Both the position numbers and the translations under genes were made by a program. The notes under the pieces were generated by a model, which had not been told where the DNA came from, made no database searches, and saw only the letters and a program-made list of their open reading frames with translations. A stretch of DNA of 64,000 nt from Thermoplasmata archaeon (GTDB lineage: Archaea; Thermoplasmatota; Thermoplasmata; Lutacidiplasmatales; UBA184), in the NCBI GenBank assembly GCA_035622275.1, contig DASPVQ010000027.1, positions 1 to 64,000 of the forward strand, given 5' to 3'. This document shows, one piece after another, positions 40,185 through 48,711 of this stretch. The first letter of the stretch is position 1; the number at the start of each line of letters is the position of its first letter.

Positions 40185-41028
40185 TCGCGTCGACGGCGGC
40201 GCCGACCGAGTCCGCGAGGGCGGCGAGCTCGGGGGAGGCGTACTGCTCGAGTCGGCCCTCGTCGGCGAGGGCGGAGATCGCCGGGGCGAGCGGCAGCCGG
40301 GCCAGCAGCGGGATGCCGTACTCCTCCGCGACCGTCGCGACGTGGCCCTCGCCGAACAGCGGGATGCGCTCGCCGCAATGCGGGCAGGTGATCCAGCTCA
40401 TGTTCTCGACGACGCCGAGGAGGGCGACGTGGAGGTCGCGGGCCATGTTCATCGCCTTCTTCACGATCAGCGCGGCGAGGTCCTGCGGGGTCAGCACGAA
40501 GACCATCCCGTCGATCGGGATCGTCTGGAACACGGTGAGCGGCACGTCGCTGGTCCCCGGCGGCATGTCGATGAGCAGGTAGTCGAGCGGCCCCCAGTGG
40601 ACGCCCCCGAAGAACTGGGTGATGAGCCGCGTGACGAGCGGACCCCGCCAGATCACGGGCGCCTGCTCGTCCTCGACCATGAACTGGGAGGAGACGATCG
40701 GCATGCCCGAGCGCGTCCGCACCGGCTCGATCCCTTCGCCGCGGTCCGTGAGCGGGCCCTTGAGCCCCAGCAGCTTGGGGATCGACGGTCCGGTGATGTC
40801 CGCGTCGAGGATTCCGACCGCCCGGCCGCGGCGCCCGAGCTCGGCGGCGAGCAGCGCGGTCACCGATGACTTACCGACCCCGCCCTTGCCGCTGCCGACC
40901 GCGACCACGTGGCGGATCGCCCCCTTGTCCATCCGCTGGAGGAGTCCACCGGGGCGGCCCCGGGGGGGACCCGCCGCCGACGGGCTGGAGGTCGGGCGCA
41001 TCGCGCCCGGGCCCGATGGCGCGCTCAC
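40156..41028 (-). CDS. mrp: Mrp/NBP35-family iron-sulfur cluster carrier ATPase
   Basis: 290 residues; an ATG 27 bases inside is an alternative start. It has deviant Walker A GSGKGGVGKSSVT (about 45-57), Walker A' DADITGPSIPKLLG and LIDMPPGTSDVPL. The Cys pair TCPHCGE near residue 215 would hold a bridging iron-sulfur cluster in the dimer. Mrp proteins pass clusters to apoproteins; here XPD, UDG and Rieske are candidate clients. It is divergent from the acyl-CoA synthetase, with the shared TATATAAC 26 nt upstream. Confidence 0.93.
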   Translation of the reverse strand: MSAPSGPGAMRPTSSPSAAGPPRGRPGGLLQRMDKGAIRHVVAVGSGKGGVGKSSVTALLAAELGRRGRAVGILDADITGPSIPKLLGLKGPLTDRGEGIEPVRTRSGMPIVSSQFMVEDEQAPVIWRGPLVTRLITQFFGGVHWGPLDYLLIDMPPGTSDVPLTVFQTIPIDGMVFVLTPQDLAALIVKKAMNMARDLHVALLGVVENMSWITCPHCGERIPLFGEGHVATVAEEYGIPLLARLPLAPAISALADEGRLEQYASPELAALADSVGAAVDAITSKASTVL

Positions 41029-41050
41029 GTTCGAAGGACGCCGGAGTGGC

Positions 41051-41058
41051 TATATAAC
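41051..41058. promoter_or_regulatory. TATA box between mrp and the acyl-CoA synthetase gene
   Basis: TATATAAC is centred 26 nt before mrp and 41 nt before ATG 41095. It could serve both directions. Confidence 0.55.
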
Positions 41059-41094
41059 GGGCGGCTGGGTCGCCGCCCCGCGAGGTCGCGCGCG

Positions 41095-43314
41095 ATGACC
41101 GTCGGGCGATCCTCGGCGCTGGACGAGATCTTCCGGCCGCGATCGATCGCCGTGATCGGCGCGTCCAACCGCCCCGGCACCGTCGGCGCGAGCCTCTTCC
41201 GCAACGTCCTCGGCGCCGGCTACCGGGGCGTCGCCTACCCGGTCAACCCCCGATGGGAGAGCGTCTCGGGGGTCCGCTGCTACCGCCGGGTGGCGGACCT
41301 CCCCGACGTCGCGGAGCTCGCGGTCGTCATCGTCCGCGCACCGGAGGTACCGGCGATCGTCGACGAGCTCGGCGCCGCCGGCACGCGCGGCGCGATCGTC
41401 ATCTCCTCCGGTTTCGGGGAGGTGGGCGCCCCGGGCCCGCGGCTCGAGGCCGAGCTGGTCGACCGGGCCCGGCGCCACCGCATGTCGCTGGTCGGCCCGA
41501 ACTGCTTCGGCGTACTGAACACGGACCCCGAGGTCGGGCTCAACGCCACATTCAGCGAGGACCTGCCGCCGCGCGGCAACATCGCCTTCGTCTCGCAGAG
41601 CGGCGCGCTCTGTGCCGGCATCCTGCAGTACGGCATCGCGGAGCGGATCGGCTTCTCCCGGTTCGTCTCCGTCGGAAACCGCGCCGGGGTCGACGAGAAC
41701 GACCTGCTCGCGTCGCTGGCGGACGACGCGGCCACCCGCGTGGTCCTGCTCTACATGGAGAGCCTCGCGAACGGCCGACGCTTCCTCGAGGTCGCGCAGG
41801 AAGTAACGGAGCACAAGCCGGTCCTCATCATCAAGAGCGGGCGCACGCCGGTCGGGGAGCGAGCGGCGCGCAGCCACACCGGCTCGCTCGCGCAGTCCGG
41901 CCGGGACCAGCTCTACGATGCGCTCTTCGAGCAGGCGGGCGTGCTGCGGGCGGACACGATCGCGGACCTGTTCCGCATGGCCAAGGTGTTCAGCTCGGGT
42001 GTGCGCCTGGACGGACCGCGCCTCGCGATCCTGACCAACTCCGGTGGGCCGGGGATCGTGGCCGCGGACGCCGCCGCGCGCCAGCACCTCGAGCTGCCGA
42101 CGCCGTCGGCCGCGCTTCGGTCGGCCCTCGCCCGGAGGCTCTCGCCGTCCGCCGCGCTCAGCAACCCCCTCGACATGACCGCGGACGCCGGACCGGAGCA
42201 GTACCGCGAGGCACTGCACCGGCTCCTGTCCGAGCCGACGATCCACGGCGCGCTCGTGATCGCGACGCCGACCGGCACGCTGACCGGCGCGGAGGCCGCC
42301 CGCGCGATCCGCCAGGGCCGCGGCGCGAGCCGCAAGGCCGTGACGGCGTGCCTCTTCGGCCTCACCGACCTGTCGAAGGAGGTCGCCGATCTCGAGGCCC
42401 ACGGCATTCCCACGTTCACGTTCCCGGAGGAGGCCATCCAGGGCCTGGGCAGCCTCGCGCGCTACCGGGCCTGGGGCGCGCGGCCCCGGACGCCCGTGCG
42501 CTCGTTCCCCGTCGACCGCGCCAGGGTGCGACGTGCGCTCGCCCGCGCGCGCGCCTCGGGCGCGACGGTCCTCCCGGAGTACCTCGCGCGCTCGATCCTG
42601 TCGGCCTACGGCCTGCGCTTCCCCGAGTCCCACCGGGTCCGAACGCTCGACCAAGCCCTCTCGGCGGCGAAGGAGCTCGGCTACCCGGTCGTGCTGAAGG
42701 TCGCCTCGCCCGACATCTCGCACAAGACGGACGTCGGCGGCGTCGCCCTCGGCCTCGAGGGCGCGGAGAGTCTCTCGGAGGCCTGGACGCGGATGGGCGC
42801 GACGCTCTCGACCCGGGCCCCGCGAGCGCGGATCGTCGGCTTCGAGGTCGAGGCGCAGGTCCCGTCGGGCACCGAGGTGCTCGTCGGCGTCCAGCGAGAC
42901 CCGAACTTCGGCCCGATCCTCGTCTTCGGGCTCGGGGGGATCTACGTCGAGGTGCTGCGCGACGTGACGTTCCGGCTCGCGCCGCTGCGGGCGCTCTCCG
43001 CCCGGCGGATGATCTCCTCGGTGCGCGGCTTCCCGATCCTCGAGGGCGTGCGCGGCGGGCCGCCCGGCGACCTCGCGGCGCTCGCGGAGGCCATCGAACG
43101 GGTCAGCCAGCTCGCGACGGAGCTGGACGCCGTGAGCGAGCTCGACCTCAACCCACTGATCGTGCGACCCGTCGGCGAGGGCGTCGTCGCGGTCGACGCG
43201 CGGCTCGTGCTCGCACCGTCTTCCAGATCGGGACCGTCCGCTTCAGCCGGTCGATCAGGAAGCGGGTCGCCGCGAACGCGGGGGCGCGGTGGGCGGCCGC
43301 CGCCCCGACGATGA
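41095..43314 (+). CDS. acdAB: ADP-forming acetate/acyl-CoA ligase, fused alpha-beta
   Basis: 739 residues from ATG 41095. It makes ATP from acyl-CoA, ADP and phosphate. The CoA-binding domain starts SIAVIGASNRPGTVGASLFRN. The ligase domains show GPNCFGVLN, FVSQSGALCAG and phosphorylated-His candidate H261 in ARSHTGSLAQ. The C-terminal ATP-grasp (beta) part has GYPVVLKVASPDISHKTDVGG and ends at ELDLNPLIV...AVDARLVLAP (about 705). The last 35 residues are Ser/Gly/Arg-rich read-through into the convergent moaE, overlapping it by 167 bp. Substrate range cannot be read from sequence. Confidence 0.93.
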   Translation: MTVGRSSALDEIFRPRSIAVIGASNRPGTVGASLFRNVLGAGYRGVAYPVNPRWESVSGVRCYRRVADLPDVAELAVVIVRAPEVPAIVDELGAAGTRGAIVISSGFGEVGAPGPRLEAELVDRARRHRMSLVGPNCFGVLNTDPEVGLNATFSEDLPPRGNIAFVSQSGALCAGILQYGIAERIGFSRFVSVGNRAGVDENDLLASLADDAATRVVLLYMESLANGRRFLEVAQEVTEHKPVLIIKSGRTPVGERAARSHTGSLAQSGRDQLYDALFEQAGVLRADTIADLFRMAKVFSSGVRLDGPRLAILTNSGGPGIVAADAAARQHLELPTPSAALRSALARRLSPSAALSNPLDMTADAGPEQYREALHRLLSEPTIHGALVIATPTGTLTGAEAARAIRQGRGASRKAVTACLFGLTDLSKEVADLEAHGIPTFTFPEEAIQGLGSLARYRAWGARPRTPVRSFPVDRARVRRALARARASGATVLPEYLARSILSAYGLRFPESHRVRTLDQALSAAKELGYPVVLKVASPDISHKTDVGGVALGLEGAESLSEAWTRMGATLSTRAPRARIVGFEVEAQVPSGTEVLVGVQRDPNFGPILVFGLGGIYVEVLRDVTFRLAPLRALSARRMISSVRGFPILEGVRGGPPGDLAALAEAIERVSQLATELDAVSELDLNPLIVRPVGEGVVAVDARLVLAPSSRSGPSASAGRSGSGSPRTRGRGGRPPPRR

Positions 43315-43588
43315 CCGCGATCTCCCCCGAGGCGACCCGACCCACGCGGTGCCACAGCACCGTCCGCTCGACGCCGTAGCGTGTCCGGGCGGCGCGATCG
43401 AGCGCCGCGAGCACGTGGAGGGCCGGGGCGAGATGGACCTCGTAGTCGAGCGCGAGGACGCGCCGGCGACCCGTACCGTCGGCGCGCACGCGCCCGGCGA
43501 ACAGTACGACGCCGCCGAGGCCCGGGGACTCGAGCTCCCGGGCCGCGGTCGCGAGCGATAAACGGCGTGCGGTGAGGCGGTGCGACAC
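43148..43588 (-). CDS. moaE: Molybdopterin synthase large subunit MoaE
   Basis: 146 residues from GTG 43588, one base after the moaD stop. With MoaD it converts precursor Z to molybdopterin. Motifs: VVLFAGRVR, LDYEVHLAPA, WHRVGRVASGEIAVIV and RFLIDRLKRTVPIWK with the active Lys residues. The family ends at PIWK plus a few residues (near 43214). Here a 22-residue Arg-rich tail reads into acdAB, whose conserved end is at the same place. A molybdenum or tungsten enzyme must exist elsewhere. Confidence 0.88.
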   Translation of the reverse strand: MSHRLTARRLSLATAARELESPGLGGVVLFAGRVRADGTGRRRVLALDYEVHLAPALHVLAALDRAARTRYGVERTVLWHRVGRVASGEIAVIVGAAAAHRAPAFAATRFLIDRLKRTVPIWKTVRARAARRPRRRPRRRVARSVG

Positions 43589-43589
43589 G

Positions 43590-43847
43590 CTAGCCACCGC
43601 CGTAGGGGGGGTGGACCGCGAACTCATCCCCCGCGCGCAGGCGCTCGCTCCCGCGGCCGAGGTACGCTCCGTTGCGGACGAGGCGGGCGGTGCGCAGCAC
43701 GCGAGAGAGGGCCGGATAGGCGACGCCGAGCGCGCGCACTAGCTCGTCGGCCCGCACCCCCTCCGGGGCAACGGGCCAGTCGAGCTGGGCGCGGCCGACC
43801 GCGGTCCGCGCGGTCGAGAAGAGGAGCACGCGCACCGTGCCGACCAT
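43590..43847 (-). CDS. moaD: Molybdopterin synthase sulfur carrier MoaD
   Basis: 85 residues from ATG 43847. Ubiquitin-like fold: VRVLLFSTARTAVG at the start, LVRALGVAYPALSRVL in the helix, and the C-terminus FAVHPPYGGG ends in Gly-Gly, the site of thiocarboxylate. It may also be a general ubiquitin-like modifier (SAMP) as in other archaea. moaE starts one base before the end of its stop region. Confidence 0.87.
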   Translation of the reverse strand: MVGTVRVLLFSTARTAVGRAQLDWPVAPEGVRADELVRALGVAYPALSRVLRTARLVRNGAYLGRGSERLRAGDEFAVHPPYGGG

Positions 43848-43906
43848 CGCGCCGCCAGTCCGACGGCCGTCTAAGCGTTCTCGGCGGCGCGCGTGCCGCA
43901 CAACCG

Positions 43907-43914
43907 CTTAATAC
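43907..43914 (+). promoter_or_regulatory. TATA box of korAB
   Basis: CTTAATAC is centred about 26 nt before ATG 43936, predicting a leaderless transcript. Confidence 0.55.
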
Positions 43915-43935
43915 GCACGCCCGATAGAAGCGCGG

Positions 43936-45687
43936 ATGCCGGATCTCGCGGTGCGCGCCGGCGGCCAGGCCGGCGATGGGATCGCCTCGATCGGCGAGTC
44001 GATCGCCCGGTGCCTGTCGCGCATGGGCTGGCACGTCTTCGCGCTCAATGCCTACCAGTCCGTGATCCGCGGGGGCCACGTCTGGTTCCAGGCCCGCGCG
44101 TCGGACCCGCGTCCCTACTCGCAGGGGGACCGGGCCGACGTCCTCTATGCGCTCGACAAGCAGACGGTGTCGATCCATGCGCCGTCCCTGCGCGCGGGCG
44201 GCACGGTGATCTACGACCCCGAGAAGTTCGCGGTGGCGGAGTCGGATCTGCCGGCGGGCGTGCGGGCCCTCGGGGTCCCGACGCTCGAGATCGCCCGCAA
44301 GTACACCAGCCAGTCGATCCTGCAGAACGCAGGCGGCATGGGGGCGGCCGCCTTCCTCGCCGGGATCCCGCTCGAGCTCCTCCAGGAGGTCCTGAAGGAC
44401 TCCTTCGGCAAGAAAGCCGGCGAGATCGCCGACTGGAACCTCGGCGCCGCCGCCGCCGGCTTCGCGTTCGCCGCGTCGCATGCCTCGGCGAGCGAGCACG
44501 CGCTCGCGCGCCGGGGGGCCCCGAAGCTCCTGATGAACGGCAACGCCGCCATCGCGCTCGGCGCGGCCGCCGCGGGTTGCAAGTTCCTCGCCCAGTACCC
44601 CATGACGCCCGCGTCCTCGATCATGCACTGGATGGCGGCGCACGCCCAGAGCCTCGGCGTCGTCGTGAAGCAGGCGGAGGACGAGCTCGCGGCGATCAAC
44701 ATGGCGATCGGCGCGTCGTTCGGCGGAGTGCGGGCGATGACCGCGACGAGCGGGGGAGGGTTCTCGCTCATGGTCGAGGCGCTCGGAATGGCCGGGATGA
44801 CCGAGACCCCGCTCGTCGTCGTCGAGTCGCAGCGCGCCGGTCCGTCGACCGGTCTGCCGACGAAGACCGAGCAGGGCGATCTCAACCTCATGCTCGGCGC
44901 GGGCCAGAGCGAGTTCCCGCGGGCGATCCTCGCACCGAGCCATCCGGCCGAGGCCTACCGCGCGGCGATCCGCGCCTTCGAACTCGCGGAGGACTGGCAG
45001 ACCCCGATCCTCGTCGCGAGCGACCTCCATCTCTCGGAGAACATGGCGACGGTCGACCGGGAGGAGATCCCGACCGCGGTGCCCGTGCGCTCGCTCTTCA
45101 CCGTCGAGCCGAACGGCCATGACTACCACCGCTACCAGTACACCGATAGCGGCGTCTCGCCCCGCGCGATCCCGGGGCAGCCGGGCCTGCAGTTCGTCGC
45201 GGGCTCCGATGAGCACGACGAGCGCGGCCATCTCATCTCCGACGTGAAGTCGGGCATCCCGGTCTGGGTCACGGAACGCCAGCGCATGATGGACAAGCGC
45301 ATGCGCAAGCTCCACGGGATCCTCGCGGCCGCCGAGCCGCCGGCCTGGGAAGGGCCGGCGAGCGCCGACCTGACGTTCGTCGCCTGGGGCTCCACCATCG
45401 GCGCGATCCGGGACGCGCGGGAGATGCTGGCCGCGCAGGGCCGAGCCACGAACCTGCTGCACTTCCCGACCGTCTATCCGCTCGACCCCGAGCGGGTACG
45501 CGCGGAGCTATCGAAGTCTCGGCGCACCCTGCTCGTCGAGGCGAACTACTCCGGACAGTTCGGCCGCCTGATCCGGGCCGAGACCGGGGTCGAGCTCGCC
45601 GAGCGGTTCCTCAAGTACGACGGCGAGCCGTTCTACCCGCACGAGATCGTGGCGCGGGCGCTCGAGGTGATCGGTCATGGCGGATAG
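43936..45687 (+). CDS. korA: 2-oxoacid:ferredoxin oxidoreductase, fused gamma-alpha subunit
   Basis: 583 residues. It oxidatively decarboxylates a 2-oxoacid, probably 2-oxoglutarate, to acyl-CoA with ferredoxin. The N-terminal gamma domain (about 1-180) begins VRAGGQAGDGIASIGESIA. The alpha domain (about 195-583) shows NGNAAIALGAAAAGCKFLAQYPMTP (core given), ATSGGGFSLMVEALGMAG, VVESQRAGPSTGLPTKTEQGD and the C-terminal transketolase-like segment. The two-subunit KorAB form is complete with the next gene, which overlaps by 11 bp. Branched or pyruvate substrates cannot be excluded. Confidence 0.92.
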   Translation: MPDLAVRAGGQAGDGIASIGESIARCLSRMGWHVFALNAYQSVIRGGHVWFQARASDPRPYSQGDRADVLYALDKQTVSIHAPSLRAGGTVIYDPEKFAVAESDLPAGVRALGVPTLEIARKYTSQSILQNAGGMGAAAFLAGIPLELLQEVLKDSFGKKAGEIADWNLGAAAAGFAFAASHASASEHALARRGAPKLLMNGNAAIALGAAAAGCKFLAQYPMTPASSIMHWMAAHAQSLGVVVKQAEDELAAINMAIGASFGGVRAMTATSGGGFSLMVEALGMAGMTETPLVVVESQRAGPSTGLPTKTEQGDLNLMLGAGQSEFPRAILAPSHPAEAYRAAIRAFELAEDWQTPILVASDLHLSENMATVDREEIPTAVPVRSLFTVEPNGHDYHRYQYTDSGVSPRAIPGQPGLQFVAGSDEHDERGHLISDVKSGIPVWVTERQRMMDKRMRKLHGILAAAEPPAWEGPASADLTFVAWGSTIGAIRDAREMLAAQGRATNLLHFPTVYPLDPERVRAELSKSRRTLLVEANYSGQFGRLIRAETGVELAERFLKYDGEPFYPHEIVARALEVIGHGG

Positions 45688-46576
45688 CGCCGCGCGCGCG
45701 GTCGGTGTGCCGACCGGGCCCGCGCTGCCGGTGGTCGGCAAGTCCGACACCAAGCCCACGTGGTGTCCGGGCTGCGGCGACTTCGGGGTCGTCGCGGCGG
45801 TCGAAGCGGCGCTCAAGCGCCTCGGGATCCCGTCGTACAACGTGGTGATCGTCTCGGGGATCGGCTGCTCGTCCAACCTGCCGCACTTCCTCTCGTCCTA
45901 CGGCTACCACGGCATCCACGGTCGGGTCCTCCCGGTGGCCGAAGGCATCCGCTGGGCGAACCACGGCCTCACCGTCATCGGCACGGGGGGCGACGGGGAC
46001 GGCTTCGGGATCGGGGCCGGTCACTTCGTCCACGCGATGCGGCGCAACGTCGACCTCACCTACGTCACGATGGACAACCAGATCTACGGGCTCACGACCG
46101 GCCAGGCGAGCCCGACCTCGCAGATGGGCCAGAAGACGAAGTCGACGCCGACCGGCGTGATCGAGCATCCGATCGACCCGATCTCGCTCGCGCTCGCGAG
46201 CGGGGCGACCTACGTCGCCCGCGGCTTCTCCGGCGACGTCAAGCAGTTGACCGAGCTCGTCGCCGGCGGGATCCAGCACAAGGGCTTCGCGTTCGTCGAC
46301 GTCTTCAGCCCGTGCGTCACCTACAACAAGCTAAACACCTTCGACTTCTTCCGCCAGCGCGTCTACAAGCTCGAGAGCGCTGGCCACGACCCGAGCGACA
46401 TCGTGGCCGCCTGGCAGCGTTCGCTCGAGTGGGGCGACAAGATCCCGATCGGGCTGTTCTACCGCACCGACCGTCCCTCCTACGAGGACCTCGAGCCGGT
46501 GCTCCAGGCCGGCCCGCTCGCCCAGCAGCCGGCCGGCCTTGCGGGCCACGAGAACGTGCTGGACGAGTTCGTCTAG
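45677..46576 (+). CDS. korB: 2-oxoacid:ferredoxin oxidoreductase beta subunit
   Basis: 299 residues. It binds thiamine diphosphate and an iron-sulfur cluster. WCPGCGDFGV near residue 28 and GIGCSSNLPHF supply cysteines. The TPP/Mg motif is GTGGDGDGFGIGAGH...TMDNQIYGLTTGQ, and a further Cys is in FSPCVTYNKLNT. Length matches KorB. It overlaps korA by 11 bp and is convergent with the following membrane-protein gene. Confidence 0.94.
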   Translation: MADSAARAVGVPTGPALPVVGKSDTKPTWCPGCGDFGVVAAVEAALKRLGIPSYNVVIVSGIGCSSNLPHFLSSYGYHGIHGRVLPVAEGIRWANHGLTVIGTGGDGDGFGIGAGHFVHAMRRNVDLTYVTMDNQIYGLTTGQASPTSQMGQKTKSTPTGVIEHPIDPISLALASGATYVARGFSGDVKQLTELVAGGIQHKGFAFVDVFSPCVTYNKLNTFDFFRQRVYKLESAGHDPSDIVAAWQRSLEWGDKIPIGLFYRTDRPSYEDLEPVLQAGPLAQQPAGLAGHENVLDEFV

Positions 46577-46590
46577 CGCGGTCGATCGGC

Positions 46591-48648
46591 CTAGCCGAGG
46601 TCGATCTGGAAGAGGTAGGCGTCCCCGTCCTGGAACCAGAGCGGGAACGCCGTCGGATCCGCCAGCAGGGGCGCCGGAGAGAACGGCGGCCAGAGGACCG
46701 TGTTGGCGCCGGTGACGATCAGGAACCCGGCGTCGAGCGAGGCGAGCGCGTCCCGTCCGCTGCCGTTCAGCGTGGCATTCGATAGCTGGCTGACGACGAG
46801 GCGGTACGACGCGTTCGACCACTGCCAACCCGGGACGAGCGGATAGAGCAGGACCACGTTCGCAACGTAGCCGGGGAGGAAACCGGCCGCGCTCCCCGGG
46901 GCGATCACCACCCGCGCCCCGGCGGGAAGGTGCCCGGCGGCGTAGCCGAACAGGGCGAAGTCGCCGGCGCTCACGTTCCCGAAGTCCGTGTAGAGCTCGG
47001 AGAGGACGGGGGGCAGGGCGGTCGTCGTGAGCACCGCGCCCGGCACGATGACGATCACCGCGATCCCGATGGCGATGGCCCCGCGCGGCAGGACGGAGCG
47101 GCGGACCGGCCGGGCCACCGAGCGGGGCGGTGCCGGCGGCCGATCGGCCGCGAACGCCCGCTCGAGCGCCAGCACGAGCGGAAGGGCCGCGACGAAGCCG
47201 TAGAGCGTGAACAGCCAGATCGACAGCTCCGCCGCGCTCGACACATCCGCGAAGCGAACCGCCGGTCCGAAGCCGGCGGAGCTCGCCCACAGCACCCCGA
47301 GCAGCGCGACGATCACGACGGCGGCGACGAGCGCGAAGCGACGGAACGGCGCGAGGTAGCGGGCGAGCCCGGAGCGGCTCCCCGCCACCACGAGCAGCCC
47401 GAGGCCGATCGTGAGCAGGATCGCGAGCTCGAGCCGCAGCGTCGGGACGGGTGAGAGCCAGACGTCGGTCGCGCGGAACAGGTAGGGATCGATCCCGCCG
47501 ACGAACTGTGCGCCGTTGATGCCCGGAAAGGTCCCGGCCGGAGGGCCGGCCGCTCCCAGGGTGAGCCCGGGGCTGTTCCATCCCTGGGCCAGCACGTAGA
47601 AGGTGGGCGCGAGCGGGAGGAGCGCCGCGCCGACCGTGATCGCCCATCGCCCCAGGCGCACCGCGAACTCTCGCCAGCTGCCGAAAGGGCCGAGCGCGGC
47701 GAGGACGAGGAACGTGAGCAATAGCCACTGGGCCCCGACGGGATTCATCGCTGCCGAGTAGCCCACGAGCAGGCCGAAGGCGAGCGCGCCCGTCCACCGA
47801 TCCTCCGGCGCCGGGGAGGGTCGGACCGCCTCGCCGGCGAGGAGGAGCACCAGCGGGAAGGCGAACACGAAGTCATTGCTCCCGCCGACGAGCACCCGGG
47901 TCCACGACGCCACCGACGCGAGGAAGATCGCACCCGCGACGCCGGCGATCTCGGTCCCGAAGGCGCGGCGGGCGAAGGCGAACCCGCCGAGCGGCGCGAG
48001 CCCGAGGAACAGCGGCGTCACGAGCAGGCTCGTACGCGCCGCCGGTAGGCCGAAGTCCAGCTGGGCCCAGGCGAGCCAGACGGTCGTGCCCTGAGGGTAG
48101 AGCAGGCCGAGAGGGGCGTACGGCCGGAACGACAGCGGGATCGATCCGTGCTGCAGGAGGAGGGCGACGTAGGTCGTGAGGAGGCTGGCATCGAACGTGT
48201 TGCCGGTCGCGACGGGCAGCGCGATCGAGAGCTCGTAGGCGAAGAGCGCGAGCGCGCTCGCGAACGCGACGGCGCTCGGCCCGCTGAGGCCGATCCGCTT
48301 GGCCCAGGTCCGGTCGGGCCGCCCGCCGCCCCGGCCCCGGTGGATCGCCCGGGCGACGACCGCGAGCGCCGCCGCGACCGGCACCGCCAGGACGACCGGC
48401 GCGACGAAGGCCCCGATCGGCAGCGCCGCGAGCAGGTACATCGCCGCCCCGCCGAGATAGAAGTCGAGCAGGAGCCGTTCGATGAGGCCGAGCGAGCGCC
48501 ACATCGCGACCCAGCGCTCCGTGAACCGGCGCACGAACTCGCCGAGGAACGCGGCGGCCGCGGCCCAGGCGAGCAGCTCGAGGGCCCACGCGACCCCGTT
48601 CGGGCCGGGCAGGGTCACGCCCTCGCTAACGGCGTGCCCTAATAGCAA
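46591..48648 (-). CDS. Large polytopic membrane protein, possible GT-C glycosyltransferase
   Basis: 685 residues from TTG 48648, which lies 24 nt from a TATA box. About 13 transmembrane helices run to residue 530, with the first outer loop containing TGNTFDASLLTTYVALL, an acidic residue placed as in GT-C enzymes. The C-terminal 150 residues are hydrophilic and outside, with NxS/T sequons. It is divergent from a flippase gene, which fits assembly of surface glycans. The glycosyltransferase call rests on architecture and neighbours only. Confidence 0.65.
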   Translation of the reverse strand: MLLGHAVSEGVTLPGPNGVAWALELLAWAAAAAFLGEFVRRFTERWVAMWRSLGLIERLLLDFYLGGAAMYLLAALPIGAFVAPVVLAVPVAAALAVVARAIHRGRGGGRPDRTWAKRIGLSGPSAVAFASALALFAYELSIALPVATGNTFDASLLTTYVALLLQHGSIPLSFRPYAPLGLLYPQGTTVWLAWAQLDFGLPAARTSLLVTPLFLGLAPLGGFAFARRAFGTEIAGVAGAIFLASVASWTRVLVGGSNDFVFAFPLVLLLAGEAVRPSPAPEDRWTGALAFGLLVGYSAAMNPVGAQWLLLTFLVLAALGPFGSWREFAVRLGRWAITVGAALLPLAPTFYVLAQGWNSPGLTLGAAGPPAGTFPGINGAQFVGGIDPYLFRATDVWLSPVPTLRLELAILLTIGLGLLVVAGSRSGLARYLAPFRRFALVAAVVIVALLGVLWASSAGFGPAVRFADVSSAAELSIWLFTLYGFVAALPLVLALERAFAADRPPAPPRSVARPVRRSVLPRGAIAIGIAVIVIVPGAVLTTTALPPVLSELYTDFGNVSAGDFALFGYAAGHLPAGARVVIAPGSAAGFLPGYVANVVLLYPLVPGWQWSNASYRLVVSQLSNATLNGSGRDALASLDAGFLIVTGANTVLWPPFSPAPLLADPTAFPLWFQDGDAYLFQIDLG

Positions 48649-48668
48649 CGTGCCGCCGAAGCGCTACG

Positions 48669-48676
48669 TATTTACC
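48669..48676. promoter_or_regulatory. Bidirectional TATA box between membrane enzyme and flippase
   Basis: TATTTACC (TAAATA on the other strand) is centred 24 nt before the minus-strand TTG and 40 nt before TTG 48712. Confidence 0.5.
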
Positions 48677-48711
48677 GCCGGTCGACCCGACCGACGGCCG
48701 GGCGACCGGAA

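Noticed and set aside
43888-43901. Longer MoaD start
   Set aside because: The extra 18 residues are Arg-rich and unlike MoaD, which begins at MVGTVRV.
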